DNA from: Actinomycetota bacterium
GTDB taxonomy: Bacteria > Actinomycetota > Actinomycetes > S36-B12
Reading direction: 5' to 3'
Length of the DNA stretch: 5,170 bases
Assembly: GCA_016870425.1 (NCBI GenBank)
Contig: VGBQ01000179.1
Location: 1 to 5,170 of the forward strand
Position 1 is the stretch's first letter. Every line of letters begins with the position of its first letter. Positions 1 to 5,170 of this stretch are shown here, in pieces. Made by a program: the position numbers and the translations under genes. The notes beneath the pieces were generated by a model. That model was not told the origin of the DNA and did not search any database. It saw only the letters and a list, made by a program, of their open reading frames with translations.

Positions 1-40
1 GGCCGAGGCACGCGTCGCCTGCAGGGCCGGCGCGCGCGGG

Positions 41-46
41 TAGCCT
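41..46 (+). promoter_or_regulatory. Candidate -10 box for a leaderless HAD hydrolase transcript
   Basis: The hexamer TAGCCT fits the actinobacterial TAnnnT -10 pattern and ends 8 bases before the ATG at 55. No purine-rich Shine-Dalgarno sequence is visible between it and the start codon (the intervening bases are C-rich). Transcription starting 6-8 bases downstream would give a leaderless or nearly leaderless mRNA, which is common in Actinobacteria. No convincing -35 element is seen 16-18 bases upstream. The remainder of bases 1-54 shows nothing else that I can support. The assignment is inference from motif and spacing only. Confidence 0.28.
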
Positions 47-54
47 CGCCCACC

Positions 55-735
55 ATGACCCGGCCCTCGGCAGTGCTCTTCGATCTCGACGGCACCCTCC
101 TGGACTCCGAGGACCTGTGGTGGGAGGCGGAGTGCGAGGTCATGGCAGCCCATACGGGCACGTGGACTCGTGAGGATCAGGCCCACTGCCTGGGGGGTCC
201 CCTGGAGCGCGTCACGGCGTACATGGCTGACCGGACCGATCCGCGTGCCTCACCGGCGACACTCGGTGGGGCACTCCTCGACGCCATGGAGCGGCGCCTG
301 CGCTCAGGGGATCTCATGTGGCGCCCGGGTGCGCTGGAGCTGCTCACGGCATGCCGTCTCGCGGGCGTGCCGACGGCTCTGGTGTCGGCATCGCATCGCC
401 GTCTCCTCGACGCCGTCGCCGATGCCGTGGCCGAGCATCCGGGTATGCCCGATCCCGCCTTCGACGTCACCGTCGCGGGAGACGAGGTCGATCAGGGGAA
501 GCCTCACCCGCAGCCCTATCTGGAGGCGGCACGGCTCCTGGGCGTGGACATCACGACATGTGTGGTGATCGAGGATTCTCCGACGGGGGTGGCCTCGGGA
601 CAAGCGAGTGGGGCCTTCGTCCTCGCGGTGCCCCACATCGTGGGGATCGCGCCCGCTCCGCGTCGTCGGGTGCTCAGCACGCTGGATGGCGTGACACCTG
701 CCGACCTGGGCACCTGGGCTAGCCTCACGGGGTGA
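55..735 (+). CDS. HAD-superfamily hydrolase, beta-phosphoglucomutase-like (subfamily IA)
   Basis: The 226-residue protein is a probable cytoplasmic Mg2+-dependent phosphatase or phosphomutase-like enzyme. All four HAD motifs are visible. Motif I is FDLDGT at residues 9-14, with nucleophile Asp10 and acid/base Asp12. Motif II is a serine after a hydrophobic strand (LVSAS, around Ser111). Motif III is Lys149 in GKPHPQPY. Motif IV is the acidic pair Glu173-Asp174 in VIEDSPTGV. The roughly 75 residues between motifs I and II form the alpha-helical cap typical of subfamily IA, and the length is normal for the family. The ATG at 55 is the first plausible start: the frame is open to the window edge but contains no other ATG, GTG or TTG, and motif I follows at the usual distance. 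No signal peptide is seen. The stop overlaps the next gene by 4 bases, so the two are likely cotranscribed. The substrate cannot be read from sequence; sugar phosphates are common for this group. Family membership is secure, specific function is not. Confidence 0.93.
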   Translation: MTRPSAVLFDLDGTLLDSEDLWWEAECEVMAAHTGTWTREDQAHCLGGPLERVTAYMADRTDPRASPATLGGALLDAMERRLRSGDLMWRPGALELLTACRLAGVPTALVSASHRRLLDAVADAVAEHPGMPDPAFDVTVAGDEVDQGKPHPQPYLEAARLLGVDITTCVVIEDSPTGVASGQASGAFVLAVPHIVGIAPAPRRRVLSTLDGVTPADLGTWASLTG

Positions 736-1589
736 CTGGCGCGCGTGAACTCACCGAAGGCGACATCGTCCAGATCACCGACGACCGCGGTCGCCACCAC
801 ACCGTGATCCTGCAAGCCGGAGCCTCATTTCACACCCATCGCGGTTCGATCTCCCACGACGACCTCCTGGGTCGTCCGGAGGGCATCGTGGTGACGTCCT
901 CGGGTGGCACGCCGTACGTCGCGCTCCGATCCCTCCTGGAGGACTACGTCCTGTCGATGCCCCGGGGTGCGGCCGTCATCTATCCCAAGGACTCGGGGCG
1001 CATTGCCACGCTCACCGGCCTGCGACCCGGCTGGTCCGTCCTGGAGGCGGGTGCCGGATCGGGCGCCTTGACATGCACTCTGCTGCAGACCGTAGGTCCC
1101 ACAGGCCGCGTCGTCTCCTGCGAGCGCCGCCCGGATTTCGCCGACACCGCTCGCGCGAATGTCACGCGCTGGTTCACGGCCCTACCGGAGACATGGACCC
1201 TGCACGTCGGCGACCTAGCTGATCGACCGTGGGGCGATGACGGGCCCTTCGACGCCGTCGTGCTCGACATGCTCGACCCCTGGGAGCACGTGGACACGGT
1301 CGCCGCGGTCCTGCGTCCCGGGGGAGTGCTCGTCGCCTACGTCGCGACCACCACGCAACTATCGAGGATCGCGGAGAGCCTGCGCGCCGATGGCCGGTGG
1401 ACGGAGCCTCGAGCCGAGGAGTCCCTGGTGCGCACATGGCACCTCGAGGGACTCGCGGTGCGCCCGGACCATCGGATGATCGGGCATACGGGATTCCTGC
1501 TGGCCGCCCGGCGCCTCGCCGAGGGAACGGTCGCTCCTGCGCGTCGCCGTCGCCCCGCGAGGGGCACCCAGGGGGCGGCCGGCGCGTGA
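732..1589 (+). CDS. trmI: tRNA (adenine-58-N1)-methyltransferase, TrmI family
   Basis: This 285-residue protein is a SAM-dependent enzyme that methylates N1 of adenine 58 in the T loop of tRNAs, stabilising their fold; the family acts as a cytoplasmic homotetramer. A small N-terminal beta domain (about residues 1-75) carries the family signature FHTHRGSI at 33-40. It is followed by the MPRGAAVIYPKD block at 76-87, the SAM-binding glycine loop VLEAGAGSGALT at 103-114, acidic Glu131 after strand 2, GDLAD at 160-164, and VVLDMLDPW at 176-184 with the family's conserved active-site Asp179. GHTGFLLAARRL at 251-262 closes the fold, and a short Arg/Ala-rich tail follows. Sequence and length closely resemble Mycobacterium tuberculosis Rv2118c as I recall it. 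The GTG start overlaps the upstream TGA (GTGA), with no clear Shine-Dalgarno, suggesting translational coupling to the HAD gene. TrmI genes commonly sit just upstream of the proteasome ATPase in Actinobacteria; no mechanistic link is established. Confidence 0.95.
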   Translation: MTGARELTEGDIVQITDDRGRHHTVILQAGASFHTHRGSISHDDLLGRPEGIVVTSSGGTPYVALRSLLEDYVLSMPRGAAVIYPKDSGRIATLTGLRPGWSVLEAGAGSGALTCTLLQTVGPTGRVVSCERRPDFADTARANVTRWFTALPETWTLHVGDLADRPWGDDGPFDAVVLDMLDPWEHVDTVAAVLRPGGVLVAYVATTTQLSRIAESLRADGRWTEPRAEESLVRTWHLEGLAVRPDHRMIGHTGFLLAARRLAEGTVAPARRRRPARGTQGAAGA

Positions 1590-1614
1590 TGGGCGGTCCT
1601 GCCGCAACTGTGGG

Positions 1615-1620
1615 TAGGGT
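1615..1620 (+). promoter_or_regulatory. Candidate -10 box upstream of arc/mpa
   Basis: TAGGGT matches the actinobacterial TAnnnT -10 pattern and lies in the 62-base spacer between the methyltransferase and ATPase genes. A start site about 7 bases downstream, near 1627, would place the strong ribosome binding site at 1634-1640 in a short leader. No recognisable TTGACA-like -35 hexamer occurs at the right spacing, so the call is weak. If real, it would allow the proteasome genes to be transcribed separately from the HAD-trmI pair. Confidence 0.3.
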
Positions 1621-1633
1621 CAGGGAGTCGGAC

Positions 1634-1640
1634 GGGAGGA
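1634..1640 (+). promoter_or_regulatory. Ribosome binding site of arc/mpa (decides the start)
   Basis: GGGAGGA is the best Shine-Dalgarno match in the window and ends 11 bases before the ATG at 1652. It supports that start over the in-frame ATG at 1589, which overlaps the stop of the preceding gene and would add 21 residues. The two GTG triplets at 1641 and 1644 are out of frame with the ATPase. Confidence 0.6.
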
Positions 1641-1651
1641 GTGGTGAGTTC

Positions 1652-3304
1652 ATGAGCGAGCGTGACGTCTCCGCGCGCACACCGGAGGAACGCCTGCGTG
1701 TCCTGGAGTCCGAGCTTGCTGCCGCCCAGGCGCACAATGGCCGGCTGGTCTCGACCCTGCGCGATGCCCGAGAGCAGATTGTCGCCCTCAAGGCCGAGGT
1801 TGATCGCCTCGCCGAGCCCCCCGGGAGCTACGGCGTCTTCCTGGCCCGTCTGCACGACGGCTCCCTCGACGTGGCAGTCGCAGGGCGCAAGATGCGGCTG
1901 GTGGCCACGCCGGACGTCGACACGTCTGACCTGCGGCCCGGGCAGGAGGTCATGCTCAACGAGTCGCTCAACATCGTGGGCGTCCGCGAATTCGAGCGCA
2001 TCGGCGAGATCGTCATGCTCAAGGAGCTCCTCAGCGACGGCGAGAGAGCACTGGTCATCGGCCGGGCCGATGAGGAGCGCGTGGTCGCGCTGGCCGAGCC
2101 GCTGCGCACGCGCACCATCAGGGCGGGCGACTCGCTGCTCCTGGAGCCCCGCAGCGGCTACGTCTTCGAGGTCATCCCCAAGTCCGAGGTCGAGGAACTC
2201 GTCCTGGAGGAGGTGCCGGACGTCGACTACGCCGACATCGGGGGCCTGGGGACCCAGATCGACGCGATCAAGGACGCGGTCGAGTTGCCCTTCCTGCACC
2301 CGGAACTGTTCGAGGAGCACCGCCTGGCCCCGCCCAAGGGGATCCTGCTCTACGGCCCGCCCGGTTGCGGCAAGACCCTCATCGCCAAAGCCGTGGCCAA
2401 CTCGCTCGCCAAGAAGGTCGCCGAGCGCACCGGCAGGGAGGAGGGGCGCTCCTTCTTCTTGAATATCAAGGGCCCCGAGCTGCTCAACAAGTACGTCGGA
2501 GAGACGGAGCGGCACATCCGCCTGGTCTTCCAGCGCGCGCGCGAGAAGGCGTCCGAGGGCATGCCCGTGATCGTGTTCTTCGACGAGATGGACTCGCTCT
2601 TCCGCACGCGCGGCTCCGGTGTCTCCAGTGACGTCGAGAACACCATCGTGCCGCAGCTGCTGAGCGAGATCGACGGCGTGGAGAGCCTTGAGAACGTCAT
2701 CGTGATCGGTGCCTCGAATCGCGAGGACATGATCGACCCCGCGATCCTGCGCCCGGGTCGCCTCGATGTGAAGATCAAGATTCAGCGCCCTGACGCCGAG
2801 GCGGCACGAGACATCCTCACCAAGTACCTCACCCCCGACCTGCCCCTGCACGCCGACGACGTCGGCGAGCACGGTGGAGATGCGGCAGCGACGTGCGCCG
2901 AGATGATCCAGCGGGCCGTCGAACGGATGTACTCCGAGGAGGACGACAACCGCTTCCTCGAGGTCACCTACGCCAACGGAGACAAGGAGGTCCTGTACTT
3001 CAAGGACTTCAACTCCGGAGCGATGCTGGAGAATATCGTCGCCCGGGCGAAGAAGATGGCCATCAAGGACTTCCTCGACGCTGGTCAGAAGGGCATTCGC
3101 GTGCAGCACCTCCTGACCGCGTGCGTCGATGAATTCCGCGAAAACGAGGACCTGCCCAACACGACCAATCCCGATGACTGGGCACGTATCTCGGGCAAGA
3201 AGGGCGAGCGCATCGTCTTCATCCGGACGCTCGTCCAGGGCAAGCAGGGCACCGAGGCGGGTCGACTCATCGACACGGTGCCCAACACCGGCCAGTACCT
3301 CTGA
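1652..3304 (+). CDS. arc: Proteasome-associated AAA+ ATPase ARC/Mpa (Pup receptor and unfoldase)
   Basis: This 550-residue subunit of a hexameric cytoplasmic ATPase recognises pupylated proteins, unfolds them and feeds them to the 20S proteasome. An N-terminal charged heptad region (about residues 10-53) forms the coiled coil that binds Pup. Tandem OB-fold domains follow (about 57-180). The AAA+ module starts near 190 with DYADIGGL. It contains Walker A GPPGCGKT (235-242), pore loop KYVGE (280-284, aromatic Tyr281), Walker B VIVFFDEMD (306-314, Asp311/Glu312), sensor-1 region GASNRED (Asn356), and candidate arginine fingers Arg367/Arg370 in LRPGRLD. The C terminus ends Gly-Gln-Tyr-Leu, the docking tail with penultimate tyrosine that Mpa inserts into the 20S core. 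Compared with the roughly 609-residue M. tuberculosis Mpa, it has a shorter N-terminal extension and lacks an insert in the second OB domain (around residue 152). The ATG at 1652 was chosen for its Shine-Dalgarno and because the coiled coil begins soon after. The symbol mpa is used in mycobacteria. Confidence 0.97.
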   Translation: MSERDVSARTPEERLRVLESELAAAQAHNGRLVSTLRDAREQIVALKAEVDRLAEPPGSYGVFLARLHDGSLDVAVAGRKMRLVATPDVDTSDLRPGQEVMLNESLNIVGVREFERIGEIVMLKELLSDGERALVIGRADEERVVALAEPLRTRTIRAGDSLLLEPRSGYVFEVIPKSEVEELVLEEVPDVDYADIGGLGTQIDAIKDAVELPFLHPELFEEHRLAPPKGILLYGPPGCGKTLIAKAVANSLAKKVAERTGREEGRSFFLNIKGPELLNKYVGETERHIRLVFQRAREKASEGMPVIVFFDEMDSLFRTRGSGVSSDVENTIVPQLLSEIDGVESLENVIVIGASNREDMIDPAILRPGRLDVKIKIQRPDAEAARDILTKYLTPDLPLHADDVGEHGGDAAATCAEMIQRAVERMYSEEDDNRFLEVTYANGDKEVLYFKDFNSGAMLENIVARAKKMAIKDFLDAGQKGIRVQHLLTACVDEFRENEDLPNTTNPDDWARISGKKGERIVFIRTLVQGKQGTEAGRLIDTVPNTGQYL

Positions 3305-3319
3305 CCTGCGGTCGTGGCG

Positions 3320-4834
3320 ATGAGCGTTCACCGGGTCATGGGTATCGAGACCGAGTACGGCATCAGTGTGCCGGGGCATCCTCACGTCAACGCCATGTCG
3401 ACATCCTCGGCGGTCGTGACCTCGTATAGCGGCGTCGCCGTCGGTGATCGGCGCAATCGTGCTCGATGGGACTTCGACGAGGAGCACCCGCTGCGTGATG
3501 CTCGCGGCTACGACATGTCCCGCGCCGAGGCCGATCCCAGCCAGTTGACGGACGAGGATCTGGGGCTCGCCAATCTCATCCTGACCAACGGCGCGCGCCT
3601 CTACGTCGATCACGCGCACCCGGAGTTCTCCAGTCCGGAGGTGACGAACCCCCGCGATGCCGTGCTCTGGGACCGGGCCGGGATGGAGATCATGGCCGAT
3701 GCGGCGGAGGCAGCGACCGCAGCGGGCCCCTTCACCATCCAGCTCTACAAGAACAACACCGACAACAAGGGCGCTTCCTACGGCTGCCACGAGAACTACC
3801 TCATGCGTCGGAGCACGCCCTTCGCCGACATCGTGCGTGATCTCACGCCGTTCTTCGTCACGCGCCAGGTCTACTCCGGTGCTGGGCGCGTCGGCCGGGG
3901 TCAGGAGGGTCGCGAGCCAGGATTCCAGCTATCCCAGCGCGCAGACTTCTTCGAAGTGGAGGTCGGCCTGGAGACCACGTTGAAGCGGCCCATCATCAAC
4001 ACGCGCGATGAGCCTCACGCTGACCCCGAGCGTCACCGCCGCCTGCACGTGATCGTGGGTGATGCCAACCTCGCTGAGGCGGCGACCTACCTCAAGATGG
4101 GGTCCACGGCGCTGGTCCTGTCGCTCATTGAGGCGGGTGCGCTCAGCGACAGCTTTGTCCTGGCGGACCCCGTGCGCGAGATCCACGCCGTGTCGCACGA
4201 TCCAACCCTCCAGCATCGACTGACCCTGCGCGATGGCCGCCGGCTGACGGCCCTGGAGATCCAGCGGTCCTACCTCGAGGCGGCCGCCGACCTGGCGGCA
4301 CAGCAGGCGATCGCGGGCATCGACTCCCAGACCGCCGACGTGCTCGCCCGGTGGGACCGCGTCCTCGTCGATCTCGCCGAGGACCCTCGCTTGGCCGCGG
4401 ATCGTGTCGACTGGGCCGCGAAGCTGGCCCTTCTCGAGGGTTATCGCCGCCGCGACGGGCTCGCCTGGGACAGCGCCCGCCTGGAGTTGGTCGATCTCCA
4501 GTACGCCGACATCCGCCCCGCGCGGGGCCTCGCGCTGCGACTTGAGGCATCAGGCCGACTGGAGCGCCTGACCACGCCCGCTGAGGTGGCCCACGCCCGC
4601 GAGTACCCACCCAACGACACCCGGGCCTACTTCCGCGGTGAGTGCCTACGCCGCTACGGGGATGCTGTGGCGGCCGCCTCGTGGGACTCGATCATCTTCG
4701 ACATCCCCGGCCATGACGCCCTCCAGCGCGTGCCCACGCTCGAACCCGTGCGGGGCACGCGTGACCACGTCGGAGGGCTCCTCGACGCCTCCTCCACCGC
4801 CGAGGAGTTGCTCGAGGCCCTCCGCGGCGCCTGA
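3320..4834 (+). CDS. dop: Pup deamidase/depupylase Dop
   Basis: Dop converts the C-terminal glutamine of Pup to glutamate with ATP as cofactor, and cleaves the isopeptide bond between Pup and substrate lysines. The 504-residue protein has the carboxylate-amine-ligase-like (glutamine-synthetase-related) fold shared with the ligase PafA. Residues counted from ATG 3320: GIETEYG at 8-14 with the nucleotide/Mg-binding Glu10; LYVDHAHPE at 94-102 with Asp97, matching the catalytic Asp95 of M. tuberculosis Dop; QLYKNNTDNKGASYGCHENYL at about 141-161; ETTLKRPIINTRDEPHAD at about 218-235; and TRAYFRGECLRR at about 434-445. The segment at about 30-57, ending in RWDFDEEHPLRDARG, is the Dop-specific loop absent from PafA, which makes this Dop rather than the ligase. 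GTG at 3314 is an alternative start two codons upstream; neither has a clear Shine-Dalgarno. The gene begins 15 bases after the ATPase stop, suggesting one transcript. Both activities act in the cytoplasm on the pup product encoded next. Confidence 0.96.
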   Translation: MSVHRVMGIETEYGISVPGHPHVNAMSTSSAVVTSYSGVAVGDRRNRARWDFDEEHPLRDARGYDMSRAEADPSQLTDEDLGLANLILTNGARLYVDHAHPEFSSPEVTNPRDAVLWDRAGMEIMADAAEAATAAGPFTIQLYKNNTDNKGASYGCHENYLMRRSTPFADIVRDLTPFFVTRQVYSGAGRVGRGQEGREPGFQLSQRADFFEVEVGLETTLKRPIINTRDEPHADPERHRRLHVIVGDANLAEAATYLKMGSTALVLSLIEAGALSDSFVLADPVREIHAVSHDPTLQHRLTLRDGRRLTALEIQRSYLEAAADLAAQQAIAGIDSQTADVLARWDRVLVDLAEDPRLAADRVDWAAKLALLEGYRRRDGLAWDSARLELVDLQYADIRPARGLALRLEASGRLERLTTPAEVAHAREYPPNDTRAYFRGECLRRYGDAVAAASWDSIIFDIPGHDALQRVPTLEPVRGTRDHVGGLLDASSTAEELLEALRGA

Positions 4835-4849
4835 GAAGCCCGAGGTGGC

Positions 4850-4861
4850 GTAGACGTCTAC
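4850..4861. repeat. 12-bp perfect palindrome upstream of pup
   Basis: GTAGACGTCTAC is fully self-complementary and sits 10-21 bases before the pup start. Its right half-site CTAC is followed, after TGT, by another GTAG (4865-4868), so GTAG-CTAC-GTAG half-sites alternate up to the start codon. It overlaps the candidate -10 box at 4859-4864. A repressor operator is possible, and so is a short competing RNA hairpin if transcription reads through from dop. It does not match the actinobacterial LexA box as I know it. The function is inference. Confidence 0.45.
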
Positions 4862-4864
4862 TGT
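4859..4864 (+). promoter_or_regulatory. Candidate -10 box for a leaderless pup transcript
   Basis: TACTGT fits TAnnnT and is separated from the pup ATG by exactly six bases, so initiation at the A of the ATG would give a leaderless mRNA. No Shine-Dalgarno sequence lies 5-12 bases before the ATG; the only purine-rich stretch (GAGGTGG, 4842-4848) is 22 bases away, too far to serve. No -35 match is seen at the expected spacing (4835-4842). This would let pup and prcB be expressed independently of dop. Motif and spacing evidence only. Confidence 0.37.
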
Positions 4865-4870
4865 GTAGCC

Positions 4871-5062
4871 ATGAGCACCCAGGACAGCCAGCGCCGCTCC
4901 GGCACCTCCGCCCCGCAGGAGCATGACGACGTAGCCCTTCCGGAGCGGGCTCCGAGCGACATCGATGCCGACGTCGACGCCATCCTGGACGAGATCGACG
5001 AGGTGCTCGAGGAGAACGCAGAGGAGTTCGTCAAGTCCTTCGTGCAGAAGGGCGGACAGTGA
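4871..5062 (+). CDS. pup: Prokaryotic ubiquitin-like protein Pup
   Basis: This 63-residue protein is the small modifier attached to lysines of target proteins to mark them for the ATPase and proteasome. The N-terminal part (about 1-28) is polar and low in complexity, as expected for the disordered segment that is threaded into the ATPase pore. Residues about 30-58 are highly acidic and helix-prone, with the family signature LDEIDEVLEENAEEFV at 39-54; this region folds on the ARC coiled coil. The protein ends QKGGQ, with C-terminal Gln63, so it must be deamidated by the neighbouring Dop before ligation. Only two lysines occur, Lys55 and Lys60. Length is typical (M. tuberculosis Pup has 64 residues). 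The start is the first ATG of the open frame, preceded by a candidate -10 box rather than a ribosome binding site. The TGA stop overlaps the GTG of the following prcB. Confidence 0.98.
   Translation: MSTQDSQRRSGTSAPQEHDDVALPERAPSDIDADVDAILDEIDEVLEENAEEFVKSFVQKGGQ
5046..5056 (+). promoter_or_regulatory. Ribosome binding site of prcB inside the 3' end of pup
   Basis: The purine-rich stretch AGAAGGGCGGA ends two bases before the GTG at 5059; its AGAAGGG core ends six bases before it, a normal spacing. The same bases encode the Lys-Gly-Gly end of Pup, so the conserved protein sequence doubles as a translation signal for the next gene. It supports the GTG at 5059 as the prcB start. Confidence 0.45.
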
Positions 5063-5170
5063 CGATCGAGCGTGCCCGGGGCCTTCCCGCCGCCTTCCTC
5101 GCACATGGATCGTCCTTCGCCGACTTCCTTGCGCATGCGGGTTCGCCTGCGCGAGCAGCAAGCGGTGGCA
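5059..5170 (+). CDS. prcB: 20S proteasome beta subunit PrcB, N-terminal propeptide part (runs off the window)
   Basis: A GTG overlapping the pup stop (GTGA) opens a frame with no stop to the window edge: 37 complete codons plus one base. The translation contains LPAAFLAHGSSFADFLAHAG at residues 9-28. This resembles the start of actinobacterial PrcB propeptides, for example the LPAAFL...GSSSF.DFL segment of Streptomyces PrcB as I recall it. In the family this propeptide is removed autocatalytically to expose the N-terminal threonine nucleophile, and PrcB forms the two inner heptameric rings of the 20S core. The conserved HGTT processing site lies beyond the window, so catalytic competence cannot be judged. 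The position directly after pup is the standard one for prcB, which strengthens the call. The ATG at 5105 is out of frame. The visible part after residue 28 is Ala/Gly/Ser-rich and variable. Confidence 0.85.
   Translation, partial: MTIERARGLPAAFLAHGSSFADFLAHAGSPARAASGG

Noticed and set aside
2..43. Possible 3' end of an upstream + strand gene, with a TAG stop at 41-43
   Set aside because: Thirteen codons open to the window edge with no recognisable sequence; too short to support, and the frame could be chance.
1397..1651. N-terminal extension of the ATPase frame back into trmI
   Set aside because: The frame is open but lies over conserved trmI coding sequence; the strong ribosome binding site and the coiled coil place the real start at 1652.
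1174..1791. Antisense open frame of 205 codons over trmI and the arc start
   Set aside because: Arg/Pro/Ser-rich shadow of GC-rich coding DNA, with no family resemblance and crossing a conserved gene and intergenic spacer.
1337..3790. An 817-codon open frame on the - strand across trmI, arc and dop
   Set aside because: It is antisense to three clearly conserved genes, shows no recognisable domain, and its Asp/Val/Leu/Arg/His-rich composition is what the complement of G/C-ending codons produces in high-GC DNA. Stop codons are rare in that frame for this reason.
3320..4834. Assignment as the Pup ligase PafA
   Set aside because: The segment at about residues 30-57 is the Dop-specific loop, the overall sequence and the place between arc and pup match Dop, and PafA normally lies downstream of prcA.
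4835..4870. Terminator between dop and pup
   Set aside because: The only inverted repeats have 4-bp stems if folded as RNA and no U-tract follows; this does not look like an intrinsic terminator.
5095..5141. Apparent duplication FLAHG / FLAHAG in the PrcB propeptide
   Set aside because: Both segments correspond to separate positions of the usual PrcB propeptide pattern (LPAAFL and DFL), so the likeness is probably coincidental rather than a repeat.
4646..5161. Antisense open frame of 171 codons over the end of dop, pup and the start of prcB
   Set aside because: It runs through three well-conserved + strand genes; it is a composition artefact.

Overview
This window is a segment of a high-GC actinobacterial chromosome carrying the first part of the Pup-proteasome locus. 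All supported genes lie on the + strand. The phylum call rests on three things: a complete set of proteins found essentially only in proteasome-bearing Actinobacteria (ARC/Mpa ATPase, Dop, Pup, start of PrcB), strongly G/C-biased third codon positions, and frequent GTG starts. The tail of the ATPase and the gene order resemble Micrococcales/Actinomycetales relatives from memory, but the genus cannot be fixed from the window alone.

Layout. Bases 1-54 are a short edge region with no supportable gene but a possible -10 box. Bases 55-735 encode a HAD-superfamily hydrolase of the beta-phosphoglucomutase-like type. Its stop codon overlaps the GTG start of a TrmI-type tRNA (adenine-58-N1) methyltransferase (732-1589). 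A 62-base spacer with a candidate promoter and a clear Shine-Dalgarno sequence precedes the proteasome-associated AAA+ ATPase ARC/Mpa (1652-3304). Next come the Pup deamidase/depupylase Dop (3320-4834), a 36-base spacer with a 12-bp palindrome overlapping a possible -10 box, and Pup (4871-5062). The pup stop codon overlaps the GTG start of prcB, the 20S proteasome beta subunit. Only the first 37 codons of its propeptide region are visible before the window ends.

How the genes work together. Pup is encoded with a C-terminal Gln. Dop deamidates it to Glu so that the ligase PafA (not in the window) can attach it to substrate lysines; Dop also removes Pup again. The ARC/Mpa N-terminal coiled coil captures Pup, its AAA ring unfolds the substrate, and its C-terminal Gln-Tyr-Leu tail docks on the 20S core made from PrcB and PrcA. 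The tRNA methyltransferase and the HAD enzyme are genomic neighbours with no known mechanistic role in the pathway. The overlaps and short gaps suggest two to three translationally coupled transcription units, possibly with leaderless starts at the HAD gene and at pup.

The system is well described. I found no evidence of an undescribed system here; the findings are mostly start-site, regulatory and completeness observations.
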